From: a virus
Virus record (IMG/VR): IMGVR_UViG_3300044634_000869
Coordinates: 1 to 39,580 of that record
DNA length: 39,580 nt
Strand: one strand, 5' to 3'
Under the pieces are notes generated by a model. That model was not told the DNA's origin. It did no database searches and was given only the letters and a program-made list of their open reading frames with translations. The translations under genes and the position numbers were made by a program. Below, one piece after another: positions 9,677 through 16,946 of this stretch; the stretch's first letter is position 1; each line of letters begins with the position of its first letter.

Positions 9677-10056
9677 TAGATATTACCCGAATCAATCAAA
9701 GGTAAACCACCATACACAGAATCAGGCTGTCCACCATCAAGGTTTAAAGTTGAGAAACCACCAGGACCCTGTGGGCCAGCAGGACCAGTAGGTCCTGTGG
9801 CGCCCTGAGGTAAACTAAGATTTAAAGTTTGGCTAGGGAATGTGCCCGTAATGCTTGCACCGGCAACACCTTGAGAAACAGAACCAATAACAAGGTTGTA
9901 GTAGTTACTGGAGATGGTTGCGTCAATCCCTTTAAGATATTCTTTAAGACTGGTAAAAATATGTTGTAGGGTGCGTGAATCTGCTCCCCGTAATGTTTCC
10001 ATTAGAGGGGCAGTCCATATTTGTTCAGGAGGATTGTTGCGTGGTGTCTCTGTCAT
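9676..10056 (-). CDS. Short tail-fibre-associated protein with collagen-like stretch
   Basis: This roughly 126-aa protein starts [14 protein letters not shown] at the TAATG junction with the upstream gene. An ATG two codons earlier is possible. Residues 1-60 are helical, and residues about 60-90 resemble a small beta domain ([17 protein letters not shown]). A short collagen-like run ([16 protein letters not shown]) follows. It sits directly upstream of the collagen fibre and may be its adaptor or a second fibre. The exact role is inference. Confidence 0.75.
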   Translation of the reverse strand: MTETPRNNPPEQIWTAPLMETLRGADSRTLQHIFTSLKEYLKGIDATISSNYYNLVIGSVSQGVAGASITGTFPSQTLNLSLPQGATGPTGPAGPQGPGGFSTLNLDGGQPDSVYGGLPLIDSGNI

Positions 10057-10298
10057 TACCATTTACCTAGCGGGCATGAAGCATGAAGTAGCTTTGACTT
10101 TAGAGGCATAAAACAACCGCATTGTTTACATTGTTTTGTAGCCATGTATTCGGGGCATTCAGAACAGACAGCAAGACGGGAGTCGGCAACGTCCCCGGAC
10201 ACTTCAGGTGTGTCGGGGTTCAACAACGCAGCAGGGGTTACCCTGCCTGCTTGTTGCGCTTCTAGATTGCGTTTTTTCCATTCCTGCCAAGGACTCAT
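10056..10298 (-). CDS. Small zinc-binding protein
   Basis: This 80-aa protein starts MSPWQEWKKRN at an ATGA overlap with the upstream gene, although an in-frame ATG lies at 10325. The C-terminal half carries CSECPEY, CKQCGCFMPLK and ASCPLGKW, a five- to six-cysteine cluster typical of small phage zinc-binding proteins. The cluster predicts a metal-stabilised fold. The function is unknown, and its place in the tail gene block may suggest assembly or virion attachment. Confidence 0.75.
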   Translation of the reverse strand: MSPWQEWKKRNLEAQQAGRVTPAALLNPDTPEVSGDVADSRLAVCSECPEYMATKQCKQCGCFMPLKSKLLHASCPLGKW

Positions 10299-10492
10299 GG
10301 TGTTATATACTCCACTCCATTCCAAATACTTCCGACTTTAGCACTGTCTACAAGTCTCAATACGGGGTTGCTTTCCAATGCAGCTTCAATCATTTCAAAT
10401 CTTCCACCATCACTGAGCGAAGGAATTTGAAACAAAGTCACTACCTCCCCATCAACTTCAACAACCAAATACTTAATCAATACTTCATCCAT
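10295..10492 (-). CDS. Small hypothetical protein
   Basis: This is a 65-aa acidic protein of unknown function (MDEVLIKYLVVEVDGEVV). It has a good ribosome binding site (AGGAG) and overlaps the next start by ATGA. It has no membrane segment and no recognised motif. Its position between tail genes is the only clue. Confidence 0.68.
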   Translation of the reverse strand: MDEVLIKYLVVEVDGEVVTLFQIPSLSDGGRFEMIEAALESNPVLRLVDSAKVGSIWNGVEYITP

Positions 10493-10501
10493 TTTTTACT
10501 C

Positions 10502-11086
10502 CTAACATGGTTCACCAAAAATGTTGGCACAAATACTACAGCTCAATGGGGATGTTTGTCCACGATAACCACCGAGGTTGCACACCTCTATGAAGTAACT
10601 GCCTTCTCTGTAGCAGCCTGTAGGACACGAACCACATCCTGGCACCGACGGGTTTCCAATTCCATACACAGCGTAATAACCGGCAGGACCGACATAGGTG
10701 TATTCAACCCCATCAAAAGTAAGAGTGCTAGAGGACACAGCGCTCCAAGAACCGGTACAGCCGGTACAGCCGGTCTCAGAAGCACGGGTATAAACAGGGC
10801 AACCCTCTTTTGTGTATGTCACAGTAGTGACAACTTTTGTGTTAGTTCCGCAACCACCACAACCACCACAAGAAACAGTTGAGGAAGAAGACGACGAACC
10901 CCAGTCACGACCACCAGCATCATGCTGACGGCAGTCAGTCCATGCACGTGTCCATGTACCATTGTTGTTTGCCCAAACGCTTTTAGCGTAAAGCCAATCA
11001 TTGCCTAGTTTCCCATATACGGTAGTTCCTTGGGATTGGTCATCACCACCAACCCAGCTGCCGTTTTTATTGGCCCTAAAAGTCAT
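10502..11086 (-). CDS. Cysteine- and glycine-rich tail protein
   Basis: This 194-aa protein opens with a Trp/Asn-rich part (WVGGDDQ, WANNNGTWTRAW) that resembles short repeat units of phage tail tip proteins. A poly-Ser run follows, then a Cys/Gly-rich region. There are 14 cysteines in all, many in CGGCGGC, CTGC and CGSC clusters. So many cysteines in a cytoplasmically assembled virion protein suggests metal binding or oxidation after release. It lies between fibre genes, so a role in adsorption is likely but unproven. Confidence 0.72.
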   Translation of the reverse strand: MTFRANKNGSWVGGDDQSQGTTVYGKLGNDWLYAKSVWANNNGTWTRAWTDCRQHDAGGRDWGSSSSSSTVSCGGCGGCGTNTKVVTTVTYTKEGCPVYTRASETGCTGCTGSWSAVSSSTLTFDGVEYTYVGPAGYYAVYGIGNPSVPGCGSCPTGCYREGSYFIEVCNLGGYRGQTSPLSCSICANIFGEPC

Positions 11087-11089
11087 GTC

Positions 11090-11353
11090 TTAAACTACAA
11101 TCCAAACATCGCCAGCTTTGCCACCTGTGGCTGCACTAGTAGAAACAGTTAAACGAGGAACAGTAGTGTAATCAATCTTTGCATTAGTAATGGCCGAATC
11201 AGCAATAGCAGAAGAACTAGCCTTAACAGAACCATCAGTACGAACAACCTCTGTGTTTGTAAAGTCCCTGATAGCGTTAAGGTCGGCCATAACATGGTTT
11301 GCATCAGCAACCGTGTTATTGCTTAAAGTGTGTGGAAAATTTAAACTAGGCAT
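11090..11353 (-). CDS. Small tail-fibre-like protein
   Basis: This 87-aa protein (MPSLNFPHTLSNNTVADANHV) has the N-terminal pattern seen in many phage fibre or baseplate-associated proteins: a short NNTVADAN helix, then DLNAIRDF and repeated SAIADSAITNAKI. It is coupled by TAATG to the nozzle-like gene upstream, which fits a fibre or plug attached to the tail nozzle. The assignment is moderate. Confidence 0.7.
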   Translation of the reverse strand: MPSLNFPHTLSNNTVADANHVMADLNAIRDFTNTEVVRTDGSVKASSSAIADSAITNAKIDYTTVPRLTVSTSAATGGKAGDVWIVV

Positions 11354-12954
11354 TATTTAGTCACCTTTCGTGGATTGTATTTTAAAGTAAAACTATTAAT
11401 ACCCCAAGGCACGCCCGGGGTTCCTGAAAACTCAACCTGAATAGCTTTAGCTAAACCAATAGAACGAGCGTTAATGATTTGAGAACCAACATTGTTTGCT
11501 CCCCAATTAGATTCAAGCCATCTATTAACGCCCCAAATCATGCCGGCACTGGCGCTGGGGATAAAAACACTATAGTTTTTAACAACGCTCGCTTCTTCAT
11601 AGTCAGAGAAAATATCAAAATTTAAACTAGCATTAAAGCTTGCTTGTTTAACAACAACATCAGGACGACGCCACATTTTACGTTGACTGTAGGAACCAGC
11701 GTCAACCCAGCGTGTTCTGTACCTAGAAAAGAACGGCTGATTGGAGCCAGCAGTGTTATCAAATCCACTGGTGTACTGGTCAACCTCCAGTACATTCGGA
11801 GAAGTCGAATGGGCAGCAAGATGCAGCGTGTCACCATTCTTCTGAACAAAAGTACACCCACCCGAAACACCCCTAGAATCCCAGGTGCTAAACATTAACC
11901 AAGCACCACGCTGAGAAACGCTAGGGTCATAAACAAAAACAGCGGTTGTATATGTGGGGGTGGATGTTTCACTATATGGAACAGAGACCCAAACACGACG
12001 GTTTATATAGTTAACACAAACACTATTAATTGCTGCAACCTTGATGTTACCATCAATAATTGCCGGACGAATAGGTTCAAAAATATCAACAACATTTGTG
12101 CCGTTGTAAAGCATTAAACCATCGGGATATGAAAAGAAGTAAACACCACGTTCTGTGGTGCAAATCGCCTGTGGCGTTGCTGCACCAACATTGCGAGAAA
12201 TCTCAACAACTTGGAAAGTATCGGAGTCGTAACCAAAGATAGCGTATACAGCATTGTTCTTGAATACAAGAAGATGTCCACCAAATGAAGCAAGGCCTGT
12301 AATCTCTTGACCACCGTCATTGATTTCAATAAAGTCCTGCTCAGCCCAGTTGGTTGGATTGTTTGGATGTGACCAGCGAAGAACGTTTGGTCGGGGCAAG
12401 CCGTTCTCTCTTGTGTTAGCAACAAATATTTTACCGGCATGAGTGATTGAGTGTGCAGCCTGGGGGAAATACTCAGGAGTAATGGTTGGAGTTGCGTAGC
12501 TGTTCTGCCATACGGGACCACTCGCAGTTAAGGCAGTTTTAGTTGTGCCATTCCATTTATGAGAAACTTTTGTTGGACCACCCGTAATAAACAACGTTTT
12601 ACCCCACGGCGCAAAAGAAGCTCCATGTTCGTATCCGACAGGAATAGACAAGTTGCTAAAATCTGAACCAGTTGAATAATAAACACTACCATCTACACCG
12701 CCTGAGTTTCCGGTACTCATCATGGCATAATATACTTCACCGTAAAAAGGAAACATATTTTTAGGAAACCAGTGAGCAGCTATACTAGAGTCGTTAATAC
12801 GACGCATAGCGCCACGAGAGAACACGCCACCACGGGGGTCAATCTCAACGTTCAACATCTTAGGAGACTCATTAGGTCCCAACTGAAACTGGTCGGCTCT
12901 AAGATTCAAACCACCAGTAAAATCATCCTGGCGAACAACTTGCAAACTAGCCAT
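11353..12954 (-). CDS. Tail nozzle / tubular protein B-like (T7 gp12 role)
   Basis: This 533-aa protein begins with DDFTGGLNLRADQFQLGPNESP, the pattern of phage stabilisation and tail-tubular B proteins. The body is a run of beta strands with repeated motifs such as VFVYDPS and GVYFFSYPDGLMLYNG, as expected for a beta-propeller nozzle. It is coupled by TAATG to the adaptor gene upstream, the same gene order as T7 gp11-gp12. The assignment rests on length, N-terminal motif and order. Confidence 0.82.
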   Translation of the reverse strand: MASLQVVRQDDFTGGLNLRADQFQLGPNESPKMLNVEIDPRGGVFSRGAMRRINDSSIAAHWFPKNMFPFYGEVYYAMMSTGNSGGVDGSVYYSTGSDFSNLSIPVGYEHGASFAPWGKTLFITGGPTKVSHKWNGTTKTALTASGPVWQNSYATPTITPEYFPQAAHSITHAGKIFVANTRENGLPRPNVLRWSHPNNPTNWAEQDFIEINDGGQEITGLASFGGHLLVFKNNAVYAIFGYDSDTFQVVEISRNVGAATPQAICTTERGVYFFSYPDGLMLYNGTNVVDIFEPIRPAIIDGNIKVAAINSVCVNYINRRVWVSVPYSETSTPTYTTAVFVYDPSVSQRGAWLMFSTWDSRGVSGGCTFVQKNGDTLHLAAHSTSPNVLEVDQYTSGFDNTAGSNQPFFSRYRTRWVDAGSYSQRKMWRRPDVVVKQASFNASLNFDIFSDYEEASVVKNYSVFIPSASAGMIWGVNRWLESNWGANNVGSQIINARSIGLAKAIQVEFSGTPGVPWGINSFTLKYNPRKVTK

Positions 12955-13652
12955 TACTGTCCTAAGGTGCGCCCCATAGATTCAAGCCAATACTTAGACG
13001 ACGGACGAACATAACCACGTGACATAATCATCGGACGATGAGAAGGAGGACGCATAATCTCCAGCTTGGCCAACTGCACAGCCTCATCAAAAGACTGTTT
13101 GTACTGGTTGGTCATCTCAGTATCTTCCTGACGCTTATAAGCCTGGGAAATAGCATAGTAAGCTAACGCAGTATGGAAACGATAATCCAAATCAGGTTGC
13201 AACGTAGTGTCAGTCACCCACGTATAGCTGGGCTTGCGGTATCCACGGACAGACAAAGGGTAGACAGCATCAGGCTTGGGGTAAAGCTTTATAGTTTCGC
13301 CCCACTCAGTATAAAACAAAGGACGAGTAGGAACGTCAAACGAGCCATGCCACAAAGCCTCGGCATCGTCAATAGATGTAATCGTTAAACGATTACCGGC
13401 AGAACTATTGTCAAGAATAGAAACTACTTCTCGTAAGTCTCCAGCGCCAATAGACCCAATAGGATAATCACGCTGACTAGGGGTTGTATTAAGAGTGTAT
13501 GACGACTCATAAAAAGGCCAACGGCGTTCAAGATTAACAATACGGTCAAAGCCATCACGCATAAACTGACGCACAAGTGCGCCCGGAAGGTCCACTTCTT
13601 CAAGGTCCATCACATCCCATACAAATTGTGTAAGCTCAGCCGTAGTAGCCAT
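12954..13652 (-). CDS. Head-to-tail adaptor / tubular protein A-like (T7 gp11 role)
   Basis: This is a 232-aa protein with an N-terminal helical part (LTQFVWDVMDLEEV, then FDRIVNLERRWPF) and a beta-rich centre (LYPKPDAVYPLSVRGYRKP). It ends in a helical region containing YRFHTALAYYAISQAYKRQ. This layout is typical of podovirus adaptor proteins that connect the portal to the nozzle. It is directly followed by the gp12-like gene with a TAATG overlap. Confidence is good for the family type, less for detail. Confidence 0.8.
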   Translation of the reverse strand: MATTAELTQFVWDVMDLEEVDLPGALVRQFMRDGFDRIVNLERRWPFYESSYTLNTTPSQRDYPIGSIGAGDLREVVSILDNSSAGNRLTITSIDDAEALWHGSFDVPTRPLFYTEWGETIKLYPKPDAVYPLSVRGYRKPSYTWVTDTTLQPDLDYRFHTALAYYAISQAYKRQEDTEMTNQYKQSFDEAVQLAKLEIMRPPSHRPMIMSRGYVRPSSKYWLESMGRTLGQ

Positions 13653-13867
13653 TAAACTTCCTTTTTAGCCATTGAACGCAGGTGACCTGCGCAATACTCT
13701 GTGCCCTTAGCTTTAGGGCCTTCACATGTATCCTCATTAGCAACACAACGGTTGCGCCCAACATAGGGCGCACCCGCTGGTGCCAGGCGACTACCCGGGG
13801 CTTCGCCCGCAGGTCGGATACCTTTAACTGGTTCACCATATAGGGTGTGTGCAAGTTGTTTACTCAT
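13652..13867 (-). CDS. Small Cys-containing hypothetical protein
   Basis: This is a 71-aa basic protein (MSKQLAHTLYGEPVKGI). Its C-terminal half has two cysteines, then C-A-G-H (NRC, DTC, EYCAGHLR), a plausible zinc site of the CCCH kind seen in small phage proteins. It is the first gene after a GTAACGA motif, and its start codon lies at the base of the loop of a 14-bp perfect inverted repeat. It overlaps the adaptor start by TAATG. Confidence 0.7.
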   Translation of the reverse strand: MSKQLAHTLYGEPVKGIRPAGEAPGSRLAPAGAPYVGRNRCVANEDTCEGPKAKGTEYCAGHLRSMAKKEV

Positions 13868-13881
13868 ACCCTATATGGTGA
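13833..13881. repeat. 14-bp perfect inverted repeat around a start codon
   Basis: Arms TCACCATATAGGGT (13833-13846) and ACCCTATATGGTGA (13868-13881) are exactly complementary across a 21-nt spacer (13847-13867). On the minus strand the ATG at 13867 is the first codon after the 5' arm, so the transcript would fold with the start codon in the loop. The right arm also contains the TATAGGGT part of the late-block motif. Confidence 0.85.
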
Positions 13882-13889
13882 TTCGTTAC
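13868..13889 (-). promoter_or_regulatory. GTAACGA...TATAGGGT motif before the tail block
   Basis: On the minus strand GTAACGA is followed by seven bases and TATAGGGT, immediately before ATG 13867. The core ACGA-N7-TATAGGG resembles a T7-class promoter (ACGA-N5-TATAGGG) but has a longer spacer, and no T7-like polymerase gene was recognised. TAA in GTAACGA is the upstream stop codon. Confidence 0.5.
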
Positions 13890-14401
13890 TTAATTTTCTT
13901 CTTTGTGGATGAAGACGCCAAACCACCGGCAACGTTTTTGGTTTTCTTTACAGAAGACTGAGCCAGCCCTCTAGGTACTGTTGTCGTTGTCGTTGTTTTT
14001 GGTTTTGGAACACGTGGTCCTACTGGAGGTCTTTTAGGGGAAGAAGATGGACGTTTCCCCGAAGGACTACGTTCTTTCCATGGAGTACCAGGAGGCATAC
14101 TTCTGCCAGGAACTTTTGGAGATTGTCCCATTGGTGTTTTTTGTCCACCAGCACCAAAATAAGAGTTACCATTTGCGTCCTTAGGGTTACGTTTTGTTTC
14201 CCTGTAGATTCTCATGGATTCTTGGTCTGCTTTACGAAAATCCGCTGCAGAAGAAGAATACTTTTTATTTTTAGGGTCAGGTTTCTTTGCTGCCGCAGAT
14301 TTCTTAGTAGCAACATTCTTACCGCTCTTCTTGGCTTCAGCCTTAGCCATAGCCATTCCTTTTGCGGTATAAGGAAACTCTTTCTTACCAACTTTAGGCA
14401 T
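13886..14401 (-). CDS. Lysine-rich basic protein
   Basis: This is a 171-aa strongly basic protein. Residues 1-45 are Lys/Ala-rich (AKAEAKKSGKNVATKKSAAA), similar to histone-like tails. The centre is Pro/Gly/Lys-rich, a poly-Thr run follows, and the C-terminus is basic again (STKKKIK). No folded domain is obvious. The gene lies in the same cluster as the capsid protein, so it could be a nucleic-acid-binding or packaged protein. The start is preceded by TAGGTT next to the ATG rather than a spaced ribosome binding site. Confidence 0.7.
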   Translation of the reverse strand: MPKVGKKEFPYTAKGMAMAKAEAKKSGKNVATKKSAAAKKPDPKNKKYSSSAADFRKADQESMRIYRETKRNPKDANGNSYFGAGGQKTPMGQSPKVPGRSMPPGTPWKERSPSGKRPSSSPKRPPVGPRVPKPKTTTTTTVPRGLAQSSVKKTKNVAGGLASSSTKKKIK

Positions 14402-14404
14402 AAC

Positions 14405-15067
14405 CTAGTATTTCCCAGGCTTCTTCTTGCCGTACTCTGCAGCACGCATAGACTGGTTAACACGAGGCTTAACCTGTGCACTAGCACCCTTTACACCTTT
14501 TCCGAAGCGCTGAGCACGGAAAGACGAAGGCTGAGTATCGTTTGCCTTAGCCTTAGCACCAGCAGCACGAACAGACTGAGGATAAGAAGAAGCTTTAGAA
14601 GCTGCCTTCTTTACTCCACCAGTTTCAACTCCACGTGCACGAAGCGAAGAACCGCCACGCTTGCCGGTTACACCCATACGCTCTGCACCGGTAGAACGAG
14701 CGGTTCCGCCAGTCATTGCAGAACGTGTGCGTGTCTTAGACTCTGCACCAGCAGCACGAGCTGAACGTGGAGCAGTAGCATTAGCTTTTGCTCTTGCACC
14801 TGCAGCATGGACCGATGAAGGCTGTGTGCCACGTCCACGCTTAGATTCTGCTCCAGCAGCACGAGCTGATTGTGCACCCGTAGCTGTTACACGACGAGGA
14901 CTTCCCTTTTCAACACCACGTGCACGAAGCGAAGAACCACTACGAGAACCAGTGGTTTTGTCTTTCCCTGTAGAACGAATTGATTGTGCGTTTGAAGTAA
15001 CCTTGCGTGGCATGACCACCTTGTTACCGAACTCGTCCTCCGACGATGATGACTTCTTAGAGGCCAT
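14405..15067 (-). CDS. Arg/Ala-rich repetitive basic protein
   Basis: This 220-aa protein is built of about eight degenerate repeats of a pattern S-x-R-A-x-G-(A/V), for example SARAAGAESK, SVRAAGAKAK and SLRARGVEKG. It is very rich in Arg, Lys, Ala and Ser and probably disordered. It has the same strong AAGGAG-TTAAA-ATG start as the capsid gene, and the terminator after the capsid gene stands in front of it. DNA condensation inside the head or capsid cementing are possible roles, both inference. Confidence 0.75.
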   Translation of the reverse strand: MASKKSSSSEDEFGNKVVMPRKVTSNAQSIRSTGKDKTTGSRSGSSLRARGVEKGSPRRVTATGAQSARAAGAESKRGRGTQPSSVHAAGARAKANATAPRSARAAGAESKTRTRSAMTGGTARSTGAERMGVTGKRGGSSLRARGVETGGVKKAASKASSYPQSVRAAGAKAKANDTQPSSFRAQRFGKGVKGASAQVKPRVNQSMRAAEYGKKKPGKY

Positions 15068-15100
15068 TTTAACTCCTTAATTATTAAGTGAATAGAGTGA

Positions 15101-15118
15101 GGGGGGCTTGCGCCCCCC
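15101..15118 (-). terminator. Hairpin downstream of the major capsid gene
   Basis: GGGGGGC and GCCCCCC form a 7-bp GC-only stem. On the minus strand the loop is GCAA (a GNRA tetraloop). It lies 17 bases after the capsid stop. The downstream tract (TCACTCT) is only weakly U-rich, so it may be a partial terminator or a 3'-end stabiliser that raises capsid mRNA over downstream genes. Confidence 0.65.
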
Positions 15119-15134
15119 AAACAATATGGTTAAC

Positions 15135-16091
15135 TTACGCAGTCTTTGCGGTAAGCTTACCCTGCTTTGCACGGTTTGAACAAACAAGGTTACCGTAGCA
15201 CATGATAAGAGCGAAACGAGCGTCCTGGTTTTCAGGGCGAACGAAATCAGTCTGTGCAAACCACTTGTCGGAGTGACCAACAAGCTTGAGGTACTTGGAG
15301 TTAATGAAGAACATCGTTCCGGCAGGAGCGTGCACATCATACATGATTGGAGCACCCTTGAACAGCAAGTTCTGGAATCCAGCTTCTGCGGTCTTGGTGT
15401 CGGTGTAGCGAAGCTGTGGTTGAAGCAGCGACTCATACTTTTCAAACAATGTTTGTGTCGTAAGGATAAGGTCGGGATGGTCGTTACCAACAGACACGCT
15501 GTTGTATGCGGTTGCCATCTGCAGCAAGGTCAAAGCACCTGCGGTGTTTTCCTCGTATGAGTTCCAAAACTCGTTGCCAACAACTCCAGGAGCTGTAACA
15601 ACTGACGAGTCAATACCACCAAGTGTGTTGCCACGCTCAATGATGTTGCCAAGGCCGTTCCAGTTCTTGCCTGAGTTTCCTGTACCGTTGCTAAAGAACA
15701 TTTGGTTGAAACCTTCACGCAATGACTCTTCAGCCTGCATAATCTTAGCTTCAAGCAAGTCAATGATGGCATGCTCGCCATTGTTCTTTGCTTCTTCGAT
15801 ACCGCTGATAGCGATTGAAGCACCATACTGCTTCCAATCGTATTCTGCAGCTGTGATACCTTCCTGAGGTGTCAAAGCAAGTGTTTCATAGCCTGAGTAC
15901 GACTTAACAGTGTCGTTCTGACCATAAATCAATTGTTCAACAATCTTGGTACCGCCGGACTCGGTGCGAATGCGACCCTTGTCTGAAAGCCAGTATGTGA
16001 GAGGACGTGCGGTGAACACGTTGTCGGTAAGCTTGTCACGGTAGTTGGCAAGCGTAGTTGAAAGTAGTGCGTCAAAATTTGCGTTCGGCAT
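15135..16091 (-). CDS. Major capsid protein (HK97-fold type)
   Basis: This 318-aa protein has features of phage major capsid proteins. The N-terminal helix is NFDALLSTTLANYRDKL. An extended beta region with ESGGTKIVEQL follows, then an alpha/beta core with HPDLILTTQTLFEKYESLLQ, and a C-terminal part with GTMFFINSKYLKLVGH. Gene order (portal, scaffold, capsid) and a strong AAGGAG ribosome binding site agree. A hairpin terminator follows. The size suits an unprocessed HK97-fold capsid subunit assembled on the separate scaffold. Confidence 0.9.
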   Translation of the reverse strand: MPNANFDALLSTTLANYRDKLTDNVFTARPLTYWLSDKGRIRTESGGTKIVEQLIYGQNDTVKSYSGYETLALTPQEGITAAEYDWKQYGASIAISGIEEAKNNGEHAIIDLLEAKIMQAEESLREGFNQMFFSNGTGNSGKNWNGLGNIIERGNTLGGIDSSVVTAPGVVGNEFWNSYEENTAGALTLLQMATAYNSVSVGNDHPDLILTTQTLFEKYESLLQPQLRYTDTKTAEAGFQNLLFKGAPIMYDVHAPAGTMFFINSKYLKLVGHSDKWFAQTDFVRPENQDARFALIMCYGNLVCSNRAKQGKLTAKTA

Positions 16092-16109
16092 TTTAACTCC
16101 TTATGATAA

Positions 16110-16895
16110 TTAGTTTGAGATACCTAACTGCTGTTTAGCAGCAGAGAAAGCATCCCTTAGTGAAGTGATAGGTGCTGAGTCTGCAGATGAACCCTGAGCT
16201 GACGAACCTCCAGCAACAATCCCGCTAGACCGCTTAGCCTGAACAATTTTTTGTTCCTGCTGAGTCTTGCGTGACTGCAACTCTCGTTGTGCCTGCTCTC
16301 TGCTAAAAAGTCTATCAAAAGCCATTTGCTTGTACACCGCCTCTAAATTGCTAGTGCCCTGAGCAAGGGCTGATGAAACAACCTCATTTGCGTCAAAGTC
16401 ATCTCCATACTTTTGCTGAAGTCCGTTAATAGTACGTTCAAGCTCGTTCATCGCTTGCTGTTCCTCAAATGAGGCCAAACGCTTTTCAAGTTGCTTATAC
16501 TGTTTTTCCATTGGGTCTGCCCACAAGTCATCTTCTTCAAGAATGTCTTGCTGTGCTAAACCATAATGGCTTTTAAGAAGTTCAACTGTGGCTGCAGGGT
16601 CATTGTCCAACGCTTGTTGGATTGCCTGAGCGAATTGTACGTTCTTACGTTCTTCTGCTAGTTGCTGCGTCTTGCGGGTATAATCCGCTTGACGCTGATA
16701 TCCGGAAACCGCCTCCTTGAGTGGTACTTCAAGTTCCTCACCATCCAACGTCACCTTGACATACTTGTCGGCAAAGTTATCATAGTCGAGATACTCGGGA
16801 GTATACTCTTCAGTAGTAGTTTCTTCTCCACCATCAACTTGTCCATCATACTCAATGGGGTCTACGGCTTCAGATTCAAAATTTTCAATTTCCAT
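16110..16895 (-). CDS. Capsid scaffolding protein
   Basis: This 261-aa acidic protein starts MEIENFESEAVDPIEY. It has an N-terminal acidic stretch, a YVKVTLDGEELEVPLKEAV segment, then long Gln/Glu/Lys-rich helices (residues about 85-215). The C-terminus is basic and Ser/Ala-rich and ends in a short helix (LRDAFSAAKQQLGI). This composition and the position between portal and capsid genes are typical of phage scaffolds, whose C-terminal helix binds the capsid protein. Confidence 0.85.
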   Translation of the reverse strand: MEIENFESEAVDPIEYDGQVDGGEETTTEEYTPEYLDYDNFADKYVKVTLDGEELEVPLKEAVSGYQRQADYTRKTQQLAEERKNVQFAQAIQQALDNDPAATVELLKSHYGLAQQDILEEDDLWADPMEKQYKQLEKRLASFEEQQAMNELERTINGLQQKYGDDFDANEVVSSALAQGTSNLEAVYKQMAFDRLFSREQAQRELQSRKTQQEQKIVQAKRSSGIVAGGSSAQGSSADSAPITSLRDAFSAAKQQLGISN

Positions 16896-16922
16896 GTGTC
16901 TCCAGAGTCCTAAAAGGTTGCT

Positions 16923-16946
16923 CTAAATAGTAGGTTAATTCGTTAC
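16923..16946 (-). promoter_or_regulatory. GTAACGA motif before the scaffold-capsid block
   Basis: On the minus strand GTAACGAATTAACC is followed by TACTATTTAG. The TAA in the motif is the portal stop codon. Unlike the other copies it stands about 30 bases before the next start (16895), so this block has room for a leader. Confidence 0.4.
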
